Assembly (NCBI RefSeq): GCF_902506455.1
Contig: NZ_LR733844.1
Location: forward strand, 3,597,092-3,661,091
Direction of reading: 5' to 3'
Length of the DNA: 64,000 nt
DNA from: Sphingomonas sp. 8AM
GTDB taxonomy: Bacteria > Pseudomonadota > Alphaproteobacteria > Sphingomonadales > Sphingomonadaceae
Shown: piece by piece, positions 24,807 to 32,791 of the stretch
Layout: each line of letters begins with the position of its first letter
Position numbering within the stretch: the first letter of the stretch is position 1
Position numbers and translations under genes: made by a program
Notes under the pieces: generated by a model
Told to the model about the DNA's origin: nothing
The model's database searches: none
What the model saw: the letters and a program-made list of their open reading frames with translations, nothing else

Positions 24807-26861
24807 TCAGGAGCGGAGACGGACGCCGATCCACAGGGTGCGCGGGGTAGCGCGCTCGACCACGCCCGCGCCGCTGATGCCTGCCTCGACGCGGGCGTCG
24901 AAGACATTCTCGGCGCGGGCCTCGATCGCGATCCGGCGGGTGAGCGGGAGCGCGGCATAGCCGTCGAGCGTCGTCGCGGCAGCGAGGGTGCGGCTGTTCT
25001 GATCGTCCTCGAACTGCGCGGCGCTGTGGCGGAGCGTCGCGGAGAGCGCGGCATCCTGTTGTCGCCAGCCGAGCGCGGTCGAGACGAGATCGCGCGGGGT
25101 CTGCGCGGGGCGCAGGTCGTCGAGCGGGGCGGCGCTGCCCGAGGCGCGGACGTGCGGGTTCACGTGGCTCCAAGATGCGCTGGCGAACCACGGTCCGTGA
25201 TCCCAGCGCGCGTCCAGCTCGACCCCGGTCGATTCGATCGCGTCGAGGTTCTGGCGCACGCGGTAGGTGCCGCCGGCCGCGACGAAGCCGACGCCCGGGA
25301 AGGTGCCGGGGCCGCGCCCGGCGGTGACGTTGCTGATCGCGTCGGTGAGCCGGTTCCAGAACAAGGTGCCGGTGAGGCTGACCCCGCCGACCGGCACCAG
25401 GGTCACGCCACCGTCGACGCCGGTGAGGCGCTCGGGCGACAGCAGCGCATTGGCGGCGACCGCATCGGTGCCGACGCGGAACGGGCGATAGAGTTCGTTG
25501 AGCGTTGGCAAACGCCAGCCGCGATAGGCCGAGGTGCGCAGCGTCAGCGGCGACGCAATCGTCCATGCCGCGCCGGCGCGCCCGGTCCATTCGGTGCCGC
25601 TGCGGTCGGCGAAGTCGCTGGTGGTCAGCGCCGCGCCGTTGGTGAGCGCGACTTCGCGCAGGCTGCCGTCGGTGAGCTGCCAGCGATCGACGCGCCCGCC
25701 GAGCGTCAGCGTCAGCGCGCCGGCGGTCAGCGTGCCGTCGCCGAACACGCCCCAGTTGAGCGCCGCGCCGCCCGCGACGCGGCGGCGGGTCGGAAGCCCG
25801 GCGACATAGGTGTAGAGTTCCTGCGTTCGTCCCTCGACGCGGCGGATGTCGGCGCCGAAGCGCAGGTCGCGGCCGTTGCCGAGCCGTGGTGCCAGCTCGA
25901 TGCGGCCGCCGACGCCCGTGGCGGGGGTGTTGTACTGGTCGAGCGTCTGGGTCGCGGTCCGGCGCACGGCATCGACGCTGGCGAATTGCGACGCGAAGGC
26001 GCGGGTCTGGAGATAGGCGAGCGCCGACCAGCCGAGCGCGCCGCGCCCGACGAGGCGCAGGCTGGCGTCGGCGCCCTCGCTGCGGTTGGCGGTGAAGGCC
26101 GTGCCGCGTTCGCGCGTGTCGGTGAAGCCGGAGACGTTCGCCTGCAACTCGGTGGAGGGTGCGACGGTGACGACGGTGCGCGCCGCGGCGGAGAATTGCT
26201 CGTAGGGCGCAGGGCGGTCGGCAGGGCCGCGTTGACCGGCGACGGTGGGGATGAAGCCGTCACCGCGCGCATAGGCGGCGGAGAGCGTCGCGAAGCCGGG
26301 ACCGCGTTCGAGCAGTGCCGAGGCGGTCGCGTCGACCGAGTTGCGGCTGCCATAGGCGAGGTCGGCGGCGAGGGGCGGCTGGTCGCGCGGGCCGGTGCTG
26401 TCGATCTCGACCGTGCCCGCCAGCGCACCGGGACCGAAATAGCCGCTGCCGCCGCCGCGCGTGACGCGGATCGCGCCGATCCGGTCGGTGGCATAGGCGG
26501 GGAACGGCACCCACCCGCCGAACGGATCGGTCTGCGGTACGCCGTCGAGGATCAGCAACGCGCGGCTGGAGGCGTTGCCGCCGATCCCGCGCAGCGAGAT
26601 GCCCTGACTGGTCGGATTGGCCGAGCGCGAGTCGGCGCGGCGGAATTGCTGGAGCCCGGCGACGTCGGCAAGGACGCTTTCGAGCCGGTTGCTGGCGTTC
26701 TCACGGATCCGCGCGGCGTCGAGCGTCACGACCGAAGCGGCCTTGTCGCCCGGTCGCGGCGCGAGCCCGCGGCCGCGCACGACCACCTCGTCGCCGTCCT
26801 GCGCGAGGGCCGGCGTGATGAGCGTGCCGGCGAGCAGCAAGGCGATGGTCAGGCGTTTCAT
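24807..26861 (-). CDS. TonB-dependent outer-membrane receptor
   Basis: The 684-residue protein has a signal peptide (about 1-20, ending ALAQ), a TonB-box-like DEVVVRG right after it, a plug domain (about 30-145 with NPTSQGISLRGIGGN and ALLILDGVPQ) and a beta-barrel to the end. The final residues RLRS lack the usual terminal aromatic. The FGGWVPFPAY segment places it among small-molecule receptors, but whether the ligand is a metal chelate, vitamin or sugar is unclear. The start at 26861 has a GGAG site; longer frames upstream do not encode a signal. It lies between esterase and monooxygenase genes on one strand. Confidence 0.88.
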   Translation of the reverse strand: MKRLTIALLLAGTLITPALAQDGDEVVVRGRGLAPRPGDKAASVVTLDAARIRENASNRLESVLADVAGLQQFRRADSRSANPTSQGISLRGIGGNASSRALLILDGVPQTDPFGGWVPFPAYATDRIGAIRVTRGGGSGYFGPGALAGTVEIDSTGPRDQPPLAADLAYGSRNSVDATASALLERGPGFATLSAAYARGDGFIPTVAGQRGPADRPAPYEQFSAAARTVVTVAPSTELQANVSGFTDTRERGTAFTANRSEGADASLRLVGRGALGWSALAYLQTRAFASQFASVDAVRRTATQTLDQYNTPATGVGGRIELAPRLGNGRDLRFGADIRRVEGRTQELYTYVAGLPTRRRVAGGAALNWGVFGDGTLTAGALTLTLGGRVDRWQLTDGSLREVALTNGAALTTSDFADRSGTEWTGRAGAAWTIASPLTLRTSAYRGWRLPTLNELYRPFRVGTDAVAANALLSPERLTGVDGGVTLVPVGGVSLTGTLFWNRLTDAISNVTAGRGPGTFPGVGFVAAGGTYRVRQNLDAIESTGVELDARWDHGPWFASASWSHVNPHVRASGSAAPLDDLRPAQTPRDLVSTALGWRQQDAALSATLRHSAAQFEDDQNSRTLAAATTLDGYAALPLTRRIAIEARAENVFDARVEAGISGAGVVERATPRTLWIGVRLRS

Positions 26862-26889
26862 GGATGATCTCCGGGCGGCGCGGCCGCGG

Positions 26890-27876
26890 TCAGGTTGCTG
26901 GTGGTGGAGGCAGGAGGCCGAGCCGCGCGGCGAAGGCGGCGAAGAGCATCGGCCACGCCGCGGCGGGCGTGTCAGCGGCAAGGCGCACGCCAAAGCCGTG
27001 ACCGCCCTTGTCGAACGCGTGCAACTCGGCCGGACGCTGCGCGGCGAGCAGCGCCTGATACATTGCGAGGCTGTTGGCGATCGGCACGGTCCCGTCGTCG
27101 CTGGCATGGACGAGGAAGACCGGCGCGGTCTGCGCATCGACATGGCGCTCGACCGAAGCAGCGCGCCGCGCAGCCTCGTCGGACGGGGTGCCAAGCAGAT
27201 TGTCGCGCGAGCCGACATGCGTGAACGGCTCGGACATCGAGACGACCGGGTAGATCAGCCCGGCGAGATCAGGGCGGGCCGACAGGCAGTCGCTGGCGTC
27301 GACCGGCGCGTAGGTGCGCTCGGCATGGCGGGTGGCGAGGCTGCCGGCGAGATGCCCGCCCGCCGAGAAGCCGATGACCGCGACACGCTTCGTATCCACG
27401 CCGTAATGCGCGGCGTTGGCGCGGATCAGCCGCAGCCCGCGCTGCGCGTCCTGCAGCGGTACCAGCGCGCGGTCGCGCCAGCCCTCGCCCGGCAGGCGAT
27501 AGGTGAGGATGAAGCAGGTGACGCCGCGCGCAGTGAGCCAGCGCGCCTGTTCCTCGCCTTCGTTGTCCCAGGCGAGAAAGCCATAGCCACCGCCGGGGAT
27601 CAGCATCACCGCCGCGCCATTGGGCTGCGCCGGGCGGCGGACGGTGAGCGTCGGCATCGCGATGCCGGTCAGCCAGCGATCGTTGAAGCCCGCGGTCTTC
27701 GAGCGTTGCTCGACCTTGCGGGTCGGCAGCGTCGCAGGCGCGCCGGGCGGCGATCCCGGCCAGAGCGGCAGCGTCCCGTCTCCGGCCTGTGCCGCGACGA
27801 CGCCGGGCAGGAGCGGTGCGGCGGCGATCGCGGCGAGCAACGCGCGGCGGGTGGGAGCGTCGATCGTCGCGGCCAT
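26890..27876 (-). CDS. Exported alpha/beta hydrolase (acetyl-esterase/BD-FAE-like)
   Basis: The 328-residue hydrolase has an N-terminal signal with twin arginine (PTRRALLAAIAAAPLLPG), so Tat export is possible. The core shows an oxyanion-loop variant of HGGG (LIPGGGYGFLAW), the nucleophile elbow GFSAGGH, an aspartate in HASDDGTVP and a histidine in KGGHGFG. This is the pattern of small esterases that deacetylate xylan or sugars. It is immediately upstream of the TonB receptor on the same strand and divergent from a LacI regulator, which supports carbohydrate or plant-polymer use. A GGAGAG site precedes ATG 27876. Confidence 0.85.
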   Translation of the reverse strand: MAATIDAPTRRALLAAIAAAPLLPGVVAAQAGDGTLPLWPGSPPGAPATLPTRKVEQRSKTAGFNDRWLTGIAMPTLTVRRPAQPNGAAVMLIPGGGYGFLAWDNEGEEQARWLTARGVTCFILTYRLPGEGWRDRALVPLQDAQRGLRLIRANAAHYGVDTKRVAVIGFSAGGHLAGSLATRHAERTYAPVDASDCLSARPDLAGLIYPVVSMSEPFTHVGSRDNLLGTPSDEAARRAASVERHVDAQTAPVFLVHASDDGTVPIANSLAMYQALLAAQRPAELHAFDKGGHGFGVRLAADTPAAAWPMLFAAFAARLGLLPPPPAT

Positions 27877-27970
27877 GCAATCTCTCCAATGGGTTATCGC
27901 GCAGGGCTTAGGGTTTGTCTTGAACCGCAACAAGGCCGCGGATTGGCGGATCTCGACCCCGGGCCGGGCC

Positions 27971-28053
27971 GTCATCCCGGACTTGATCCGGGAACCCGCT
28001 TCTCGGCGTGGGCGGCACCAAGAAGCGGCGCCGCGGATCAAGTCCGGGGCGAC
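27971..28053. repeat. Inverted repeat in the esterase/LacI divergent region
   Basis: Perfect 13-base arms ccggacttgatcc (27977-27989) and ggatcaagtccgg (28035-28047) surround cccgcttctcggcg and cgccgcg segments. Related pairs occur at 47534-47619 and 53972-54054. It belongs to the dispersed repeat set rather than to a promoter. Confidence 0.75.
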
Positions 28054-28120
28054 GAAGAAGGAAGGCACGCGAACCGATCACGATTCGAGGCGAACCCCTG
28101 AATGTCGATCCTGCCCATGC

Positions 28121-28134
28121 CGGGAACGTTATCA
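28121..28134. promoter_or_regulatory. Candidate LacI-family operator (half-site)
   Basis: The sequence cgggaacgttatca (minus strand TGATAACGTTCCCG) has one perfect TGATAACG half around the central CG, as in many LacI-family operators. The other half is poor. It lies in the shared region of the esterase and lacI-type genes, 55 bases before the latter. Confidence 0.25.
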
Positions 28135-28188
28135 TCAAAATTCACGGGAATGACTTACCTGCGGCAAGGTTGATGCTAAGCAGGGCGA

Positions 28189-29259
28189 ATGACGGGGGAG
28201 AGACGCAAGCGACGGTCGGGCGTACCGACGATCGCCGATGTGGCACAGCTGGCCGGCGTGTCGCAGATGACGGTATCGCGCGTCATCAATGCCGAGGGCA
28301 ACGTTCGGGCCGGAACCCGTGATACCGTCAATGCGGCGATCCGGCAGCTGGATTACTCGCCCAACCCGGCGGCGCGGCGGCTGGCCGGCGCCGCGCAGCT
28401 GCGGATCGGGCTGTTGTTCAGCAATCCCAGTGAATCCTATCTGAGCGCCTTTCTGCTCGGCAGCCTCGATCAGGCGGGGCGCTCCGACATTCAGTTGATC
28501 GTGCAGAAATGCGAGCTGGACGATCACGAGGGCGATGTCGCCGCACGGTTGATCGAGGGGGGCATCGACGGCGTGATCCTGCCGCCGCCACTGTGCGATT
28601 CGCCGGTCGTGCTCGACGTCCTGCTGGCGGCGGGCATCCCGACAGTCGCGGTGGCGACCAGCGCGCCGCCGCCGCTGGTGGGGGCGGTGGCGATCGACGA
28701 TCGCGGCGCGGCGCAGGCGATGACCGCGCACCTGCTCGCGCTGGGGCACCGGCGGATCGGCTTCATCACGGGCAACGACAATATCCATGCCAGTGCCGAG
28801 CGGCTGGCGGGGTACCGTGCCGCACTGGTCGTCGCGGGGCTGCCGCCCGACGACGCGCTGGTGGCAAACGGCTTGTTCGATTATCGCTCCGGGCTGGTCG
28901 CCGCCGAGCGCCTGCTCGACATGGCCGCTGCGCCGACCGCCATCTTCGCGAGCAACGACGATATGGCGGCCGCCTCGGTCGCGGTGGCGCACCGCCGCGG
29001 ACTGGACGTGCCGCGCGACCTGACGGTGTGCGGCTTCGACGACAGTGCGCTGGCGACCACGATCTGGCCCGAACTGACCACGATCCGGCAGCCGATCGCC
29101 GACATGAGCCGGGCCGCGATCGAATTGCTCGCGGGGATGCTGGCGGAACGACGCGAGACGGGACGTGGCGCTGCGAAGCAGGTGACGCTGGATTACACGC
29201 TGGTACGGCGCGGCTCCGACGCGCCGCCGCGTGCTACGGTCGCCGAACGGGGTCGCTGA
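28189..29259 (+). CDS. LacI-family transcriptional regulator
   Basis: The 356-residue repressor has an N-terminal helix-turn-helix and hinge (PTIADVAQLAGVSQMTVSRV, about 12-31, through YSPNPAARRLAG) and a periplasmic-binding-protein-like sensor domain (IGLLFSNPSESY to the end). The motif GHRRIGFITG and the domain boundary CGFDDSALATTIWP are typical. It is most likely a sugar-responsive repressor. The divergent esterase-receptor-monooxygenase genes are the natural target, with the asparagine-synthetase homologue downstream a second possibility. The effector is unknown. Confidence 0.9.
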   Translation: MTGERRKRRSGVPTIADVAQLAGVSQMTVSRVINAEGNVRAGTRDTVNAAIRQLDYSPNPAARRLAGAAQLRIGLLFSNPSESYLSAFLLGSLDQAGRSDIQLIVQKCELDDHEGDVAARLIEGGIDGVILPPPLCDSPVVLDVLLAAGIPTVAVATSAPPPLVGAVAIDDRGAAQAMTAHLLALGHRRIGFITGNDNIHASAERLAGYRAALVVAGLPPDDALVANGLFDYRSGLVAAERLLDMAAAPTAIFASNDDMAAASVAVAHRRGLDVPRDLTVCGFDDSALATTIWPELTTIRQPIADMSRAAIELLAGMLAERRETGRGAAKQVTLDYTLVRRGSDAPPRATVAERGR

Positions 29260-29347
29260 ACCGCACGGCGCGTGATAGCGCGCGCGGCGGTGATGACGCG
29301 TGGAGATGTGACGGTGAGTGACGGCGTGGCAGCGGGGCGCGGCTGAA

Positions 29348-31045
29348 ATGGGCGCGATCGCCGGGCTGTTCCATCCCGCCACCCCCAAGCCGGTCGATCC
29401 GGCACGCATCCGTGCGATGGCGACGGCGATGGCGCATCGGGGGCCCGACGGCGCGGGCGAATGGACCGCGCCGGGGGTCGGCTTCGCGCACCGCTGGCTG
29501 GCGACCATCGGTGGCGCGGCGGCCGCCCAGCCGGTCGCGACCCCCGACCTGCGTTATGCGGCGATGCTCGACGGGACGATCCTGAACCACGCGGCGCTGG
29601 GCGCGGACCTGCGCGCGCTGGGGCATCGCTTCACGGGCGGCGGCGATGCCGAAGTGGTGCTGCACGGCTTTGCGGCATGGGGGCCGGCACTGCTCGACCG
29701 GCTGGAGGGCTCGTTCGCGATCGTCGTGCACGACGCCGCGACGCAGACGCTGTTTCTGGCCCGCGACCGGCTGGGGGCCAAGCCATTGCATCTGGCGATG
29801 CTGCCGGACGGCGCGCTGATCTTCGCGTCGGAGCTGAGGGGGCTGCTCGCGCATCCGTTGCTGCGGCGCGTGCCCGACGCGACCGCGGTCGCGGACTATC
29901 TGACGCTGGGCTATGTGCCCGACGATACGTGCATGATCGCGGGCGTCGAGAAGTTGCCGGCAGCGCATTTCCTGCTGGTCGAGCGCGGACGACCGCTGCG
30001 CGCCGCGCGCCGCTGGTGGAGCCTGCCCGAGGGTGGAGAGACGCCCGTGGAAGCCTTGCTGGCCGAGCTGCGCGGGGCGGTGGCGCGGGCGGCGGGGGAG
30101 GAGCGGCCGGCGGCGCTGCTGCTCGGCGGGCTGGGCGATGCGGCGGTGGTCGCGCTCGCGGCCGAGGCGAGCGGCAAGGCGGTCGCGACCGTCGGTGTCG
30201 GGGATGATGGCAGCGTGGCGGCGCGGTTCGCGACCGCGCACCGTCGTGCAGGACCCGGCGACCCGCCGGCGCTGCTGACCGGGCTGGTCGCGACCTTCGA
30301 CGAGCCGTGCGGTGATCCGGCCGCGCTGGCGGCGATCGTCGCGGCGCGGCAGAGCGGGCCGGTGGTGATGTCCGGGGCCGGGGCGGCGCTGCTGCTGGAC
30401 AGCGGGCGCTGGCGACGGTTCGCGCGTCACGAGCGCTGGCGGCGCTGGCGATGGAAGGTGCCGGGGCTGGGTGAGGCGGGCGCCGATTACGCGCTGGCGC
30501 TCGGCGCGGCGGATGCCGGCGGTGTGTGGAGCGCCGAGGGGCGGCGCGCGCTGGCAGGCCATGATGTCCTGCGGCGGTTCGCGGCGGCGTCGCGCGGCGG
30601 CGATCCGCTGGATGGCGCGCTGCGCGTCGATCTGGCGACGCGGTTGCCGGGTCAGGTGCTGGCGATGGTGGATCGCGCCGGCATGGCGGCAGGCGCGGAG
30701 TGGCGAACGCCGTTTGCCGACCCGCGGCTGGTGGCGTTCGTGCTCTCGCTTTCCGTCGGGGTACGGCAGGCACGAACCTCGCCGCTGGTCGGAGCGATGG
30801 CGCGGCACTTGCCCGCGATGCCGGTAGCCGCGCCGCCGCCGCCGGTGTCGCAATGGCTGCGGGGGCCGCTGGGCGCGGAGGTGGCGCGGCTGGAGCGCTC
30901 GCGGCCGTTCGCCGAGACGGGGTGGTTCGACATGGCGCGGATCGCGCAGCTGATCGAGCGACACCGCGGCGGGGACGACGAGCACGCTGCGCTGCTGTGG
31001 CGGTTGCTGGTGCTCGAGCGGAGTCTCGGCCGGCTGTTCGCCTGA
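29348..31045 (+). CDS. Asparagine-synthetase-like protein with degenerate catalytic motifs
   Basis: This 565-residue protein aligns by eye along its whole length with glutamine-dependent asparagine synthetase. It has a GATase-II-like N-terminus (AHRGPDGAG at 29-37, GDAEVVLHGFAAWG, LFLARDRLGAKPLH at 135-148) and a synthetase-like C-terminus. Key residues are changed. Position 2 is Gly, not the nucleophile Cys (MGAIAGLF). The ATP PP-loop SGGxDS reads LGGLGDAA (259-266). The second loop SGxGxDE reads SGAGAA (342-347). It is therefore probably not an asparagine synthetase and may be a pseudoenzyme or scaffold. The start at 29348 fits the family N-terminus. Whether it belongs with the upstream lacI-type gene is unclear. 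Confidence 0.8.
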   Translation: MGAIAGLFHPATPKPVDPARIRAMATAMAHRGPDGAGEWTAPGVGFAHRWLATIGGAAAAQPVATPDLRYAAMLDGTILNHAALGADLRALGHRFTGGGDAEVVLHGFAAWGPALLDRLEGSFAIVVHDAATQTLFLARDRLGAKPLHLAMLPDGALIFASELRGLLAHPLLRRVPDATAVADYLTLGYVPDDTCMIAGVEKLPAAHFLLVERGRPLRAARRWWSLPEGGETPVEALLAELRGAVARAAGEERPAALLLGGLGDAAVVALAAEASGKAVATVGVGDDGSVAARFATAHRRAGPGDPPALLTGLVATFDEPCGDPAALAAIVAARQSGPVVMSGAGAALLLDSGRWRRFARHERWRRWRWKVPGLGEAGADYALALGAADAGGVWSAEGRRALAGHDVLRRFAAASRGGDPLDGALRVDLATRLPGQVLAMVDRAGMAAGAEWRTPFADPRLVAFVLSLSVGVRQARTSPLVGAMARHLPAMPVAAPPPPVSQWLRGPLGAEVARLERSRPFAETGWFDMARIAQLIERHRGGDDEHAALLWRLLVLERSLGRLFA

Positions 31046-31139
31046 CGGGCGGCCGCTTGACGGACGCATGCGGGCAGTGCGCTCCGGCGCGTTCGGACGT
31101 GTTTAACGCCGCGGCCAAGCGGCCCGCAACATCATCGGA

Positions 31140-31565
31140 TCAGAAGACCGCGATCGCTGCGTGGAGTGTCAGGGCAACGAGCAGCAGGCTAGAAAGCGGG
31201 AACAAGGCGAAACGCGGGGCGACGCGATTGGCGGTCGCTTGCACCACGCTGTGCACGACGCGAACGAGGACATAGCCCCAGGCGAGCCACGCATTGACGC
31301 CGTTGCCGGCACTGCTGATCGCGATGACGGTGCAGGCGGCGTAGAAGAGCGTCGGCTGCTCCATCAGATGATTGTAGTTGTGCGCCTTCCACTGCGCGGT
31401 CGCAGGCAGTGCGCGGTCGGCGTCAGTGCCTTTGCTGCCGACCAGCGTGCGCAGATCGATGCCGGCAGCCGTCATGGCGGGCATTCGCGTGGCGATCATC
31501 CAGCAGAGCATCACGAGCGTCCAGGCGATCAGCGCCACCATCGGCCGCAGGATCTCGCTGTGCAT
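31140..31565 (-). CDS. MAPEG family membrane protein
   Basis: The 141-residue protein has four predicted membrane helices (about 8-28, 70-88, 92-110 and 118-138) and the MAPEG motifs AHNYNHLMEQPTLFY and YVLVRVVHSVVQ. Eukaryotic relatives are glutathione-dependent transferases or eicosanoid enzymes; bacterial members are largely uncharacterised. The Shine-Dalgarno GGAAGG, seven bases before the ATG at 31565, lies inside the 3' arm of the hairpin that appears to terminate the upstream gene. Translation may therefore depend on that structure. Confidence 0.86.
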   Translation of the reverse strand: MHSEILRPMVALIAWTLVMLCWMIATRMPAMTAAGIDLRTLVGSKGTDADRALPATAQWKAHNYNHLMEQPTLFYAACTVIAISSAGNGVNAWLAWGYVLVRVVHSVVQATANRVAPRFALFPLSSLLLVALTLHAAIAVF

Positions 31566-31600
31566 GAAAAAGCCTTCCCCGGTTGGTCCCGAGGAAGGCT
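31566..31600 (-). terminator. Intrinsic terminator after the DHS-like gene, masking the MAPEG ribosome site
   Basis: On the minus strand AGCCTTCC-TCGG, a six-base loop GACCAA, and CCGG-GGAAGGCT form a 12-bp stem (one G-T pair) followed by TTTTT. It begins 26 bases after the stop at 31627 and ends directly before the next ATG. Stem and T-run are both strong. Confidence 0.75.
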
Positions 31601-31626
31601 GCCTCAGCGCGCCTGTTGGCGCAATG

Positions 31627-32682
31627 TCACTTGTCGAACAGCGTCGCCCACTTGCGGGTCGGGCGGTCCTTCCACAGCCCGCGATGGTAGGCGTCCGAGG
31701 CGAGGAGCGGCATCACCGAGCCGGCCTCGGCGAACACCATCTGCTCGATGCCGGTGTTGACCTTGCCCCAGCTCGCCGCTTCCTGCAGCGTCGAGGACGA
31801 GCACGCGCCGTCGCGGACGTCGGCGACGGTGATCTGCACCGCGTACTTGTGCACCTCGACATCGTCGTGGCCGAGGATTTCGGCGCAGACGACGGTGTCC
31901 TGGATGAAATTTTTCGGCACGCCGCCGCCGATCATCAGCAGGCCGGTGGTGCCCGCCTTGATCTTGATCTCGGTCAGCTCGCGGAAGTCCGCGACCGCGT
32001 CGATCATCAGATACGGCTTGCCTTCCTTCGCACGGTCGACCTGATGCTTGACGAGGCCGAAGCCCGCCGAGCTGTCGACGAACGCCGGGCAGAAGATCGG
32101 CACGTCATGCTCATAGGCGAGCTTGACGAGGCTGTTCTCCTTCTTGCCGTGCTCGACGAGATACTTGCCCATCTCGCGGATGAACGCGCGGGACGAATAG
32201 GCCTTCGGCTCGACCTGATTGCAGATCTCGTAGATCGTGTGGTCGCAGTCCTGCAGCTGCTCCTCGTCGATGTACGTGTCGTAGATGCGATCGATGTAGA
32301 GCGAGCGTAGCGTGTCGTCGTCGGGCACCTCGAGCGCTTGGTAATGCTTGTGGCCCAGACCCTCGAAAAAATCCATGTCGACGATCGTCGCGCCGGTGGC
32401 GACGATCACGTCGACCATGTTGTTGCGCACCAGCTCGGCATAGAGATCCATGCAGCCGCCGGCCGAGGTCGACCCGGCGATGACCAGCACGACGGTGCAG
32501 TCCTTGTCGTCCAGCATCTGGTTGTAGATCTTCGTCGCGCGGCCGAGGTCGCGGCTGGTGAAGCTCATGTCGCTCATCGCGTCGACGATCGGGCGCGCGT
32601 CGAAGCTCTTGATGTCGATGTGCTTGACCTGCTTCGACAGCAGCTCGGCCTTGCGATGGTCGTTGATCTTGGTGTCGGTCAT
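31627..32682 (-). CDS. Deoxyhypusine-synthase-like protein, probable homospermidine synthase
   Basis: The 351-residue protein belongs to the deoxyhypusine synthase fold family. It has an NAD-site segment VIAGSTSAGG (68-76 region), LLMIGGGVPKNFIQD (248-262) and the active-site lysine Lys307 in EAASWGKVNTG, equivalent to the lysine that forms the enzyme-imine intermediate in eukaryotic DHS. Bacteria lack eIF5A, so the likely reaction is aminobutyl transfer between polyamines, for example homospermidine from putrescine. It follows ornithine decarboxylase on the same strand, which supplies putrescine. ATG 32682 has a GGGAG site. Confidence 0.87.
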   Translation of the reverse strand: MTDTKINDHRKAELLSKQVKHIDIKSFDARPIVDAMSDMSFTSRDLGRATKIYNQMLDDKDCTVVLVIAGSTSAGGCMDLYAELVRNNMVDVIVATGATIVDMDFFEGLGHKHYQALEVPDDDTLRSLYIDRIYDTYIDEEQLQDCDHTIYEICNQVEPKAYSSRAFIREMGKYLVEHGKKENSLVKLAYEHDVPIFCPAFVDSSAGFGLVKHQVDRAKEGKPYLMIDAVADFRELTEIKIKAGTTGLLMIGGGVPKNFIQDTVVCAEILGHDDVEVHKYAVQITVADVRDGACSSSTLQEAASWGKVNTGIEQMVFAEAGSVMPLLASDAYHRGLWKDRPTRKWATLFDK

Positions 32683-32725
32683 GGGAGCTCCCACAGGGAA
32701 ATACACGTCGTTCAAAGGGGACGCG

Positions 32726-32769
32726 AAAACCCGAACGATGACGGCGCGCGGAACATCCGCACGCCGTCA
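32726..32769 (-). terminator. Hairpin between ornithine decarboxylase and DHS-like genes
   Basis: Minus-strand TGACGGCG (32769-32762) pairs with CGCCGTCA (32746-32739), with an inner GCGG/CCGC pair, and TTTT follows at 32729-32726. It could terminate some transcription after the decarboxylase gene, giving partial read-through to the DHS-like gene. Confidence 0.5.
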
Positions 32770-32791
32770 CCGGATCACTGAAGTCGTAACG

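Noticed and set aside
24801..26867. Long plus-strand open frame opposite the TonB-dependent receptor
   Set aside because: Gly/Ala/Arg/Glu-rich composition with no recognisable domain; the receptor reading is coherent with signal peptide, plug and barrel.
29270..31045. Lasso-peptide or beta-lactam cluster around the AsnB-like gene
   Set aside because: No precursor peptide, McjB-like protease or transporter is adjacent, and the ATP loop itself is degenerate, unlike in those synthetases.
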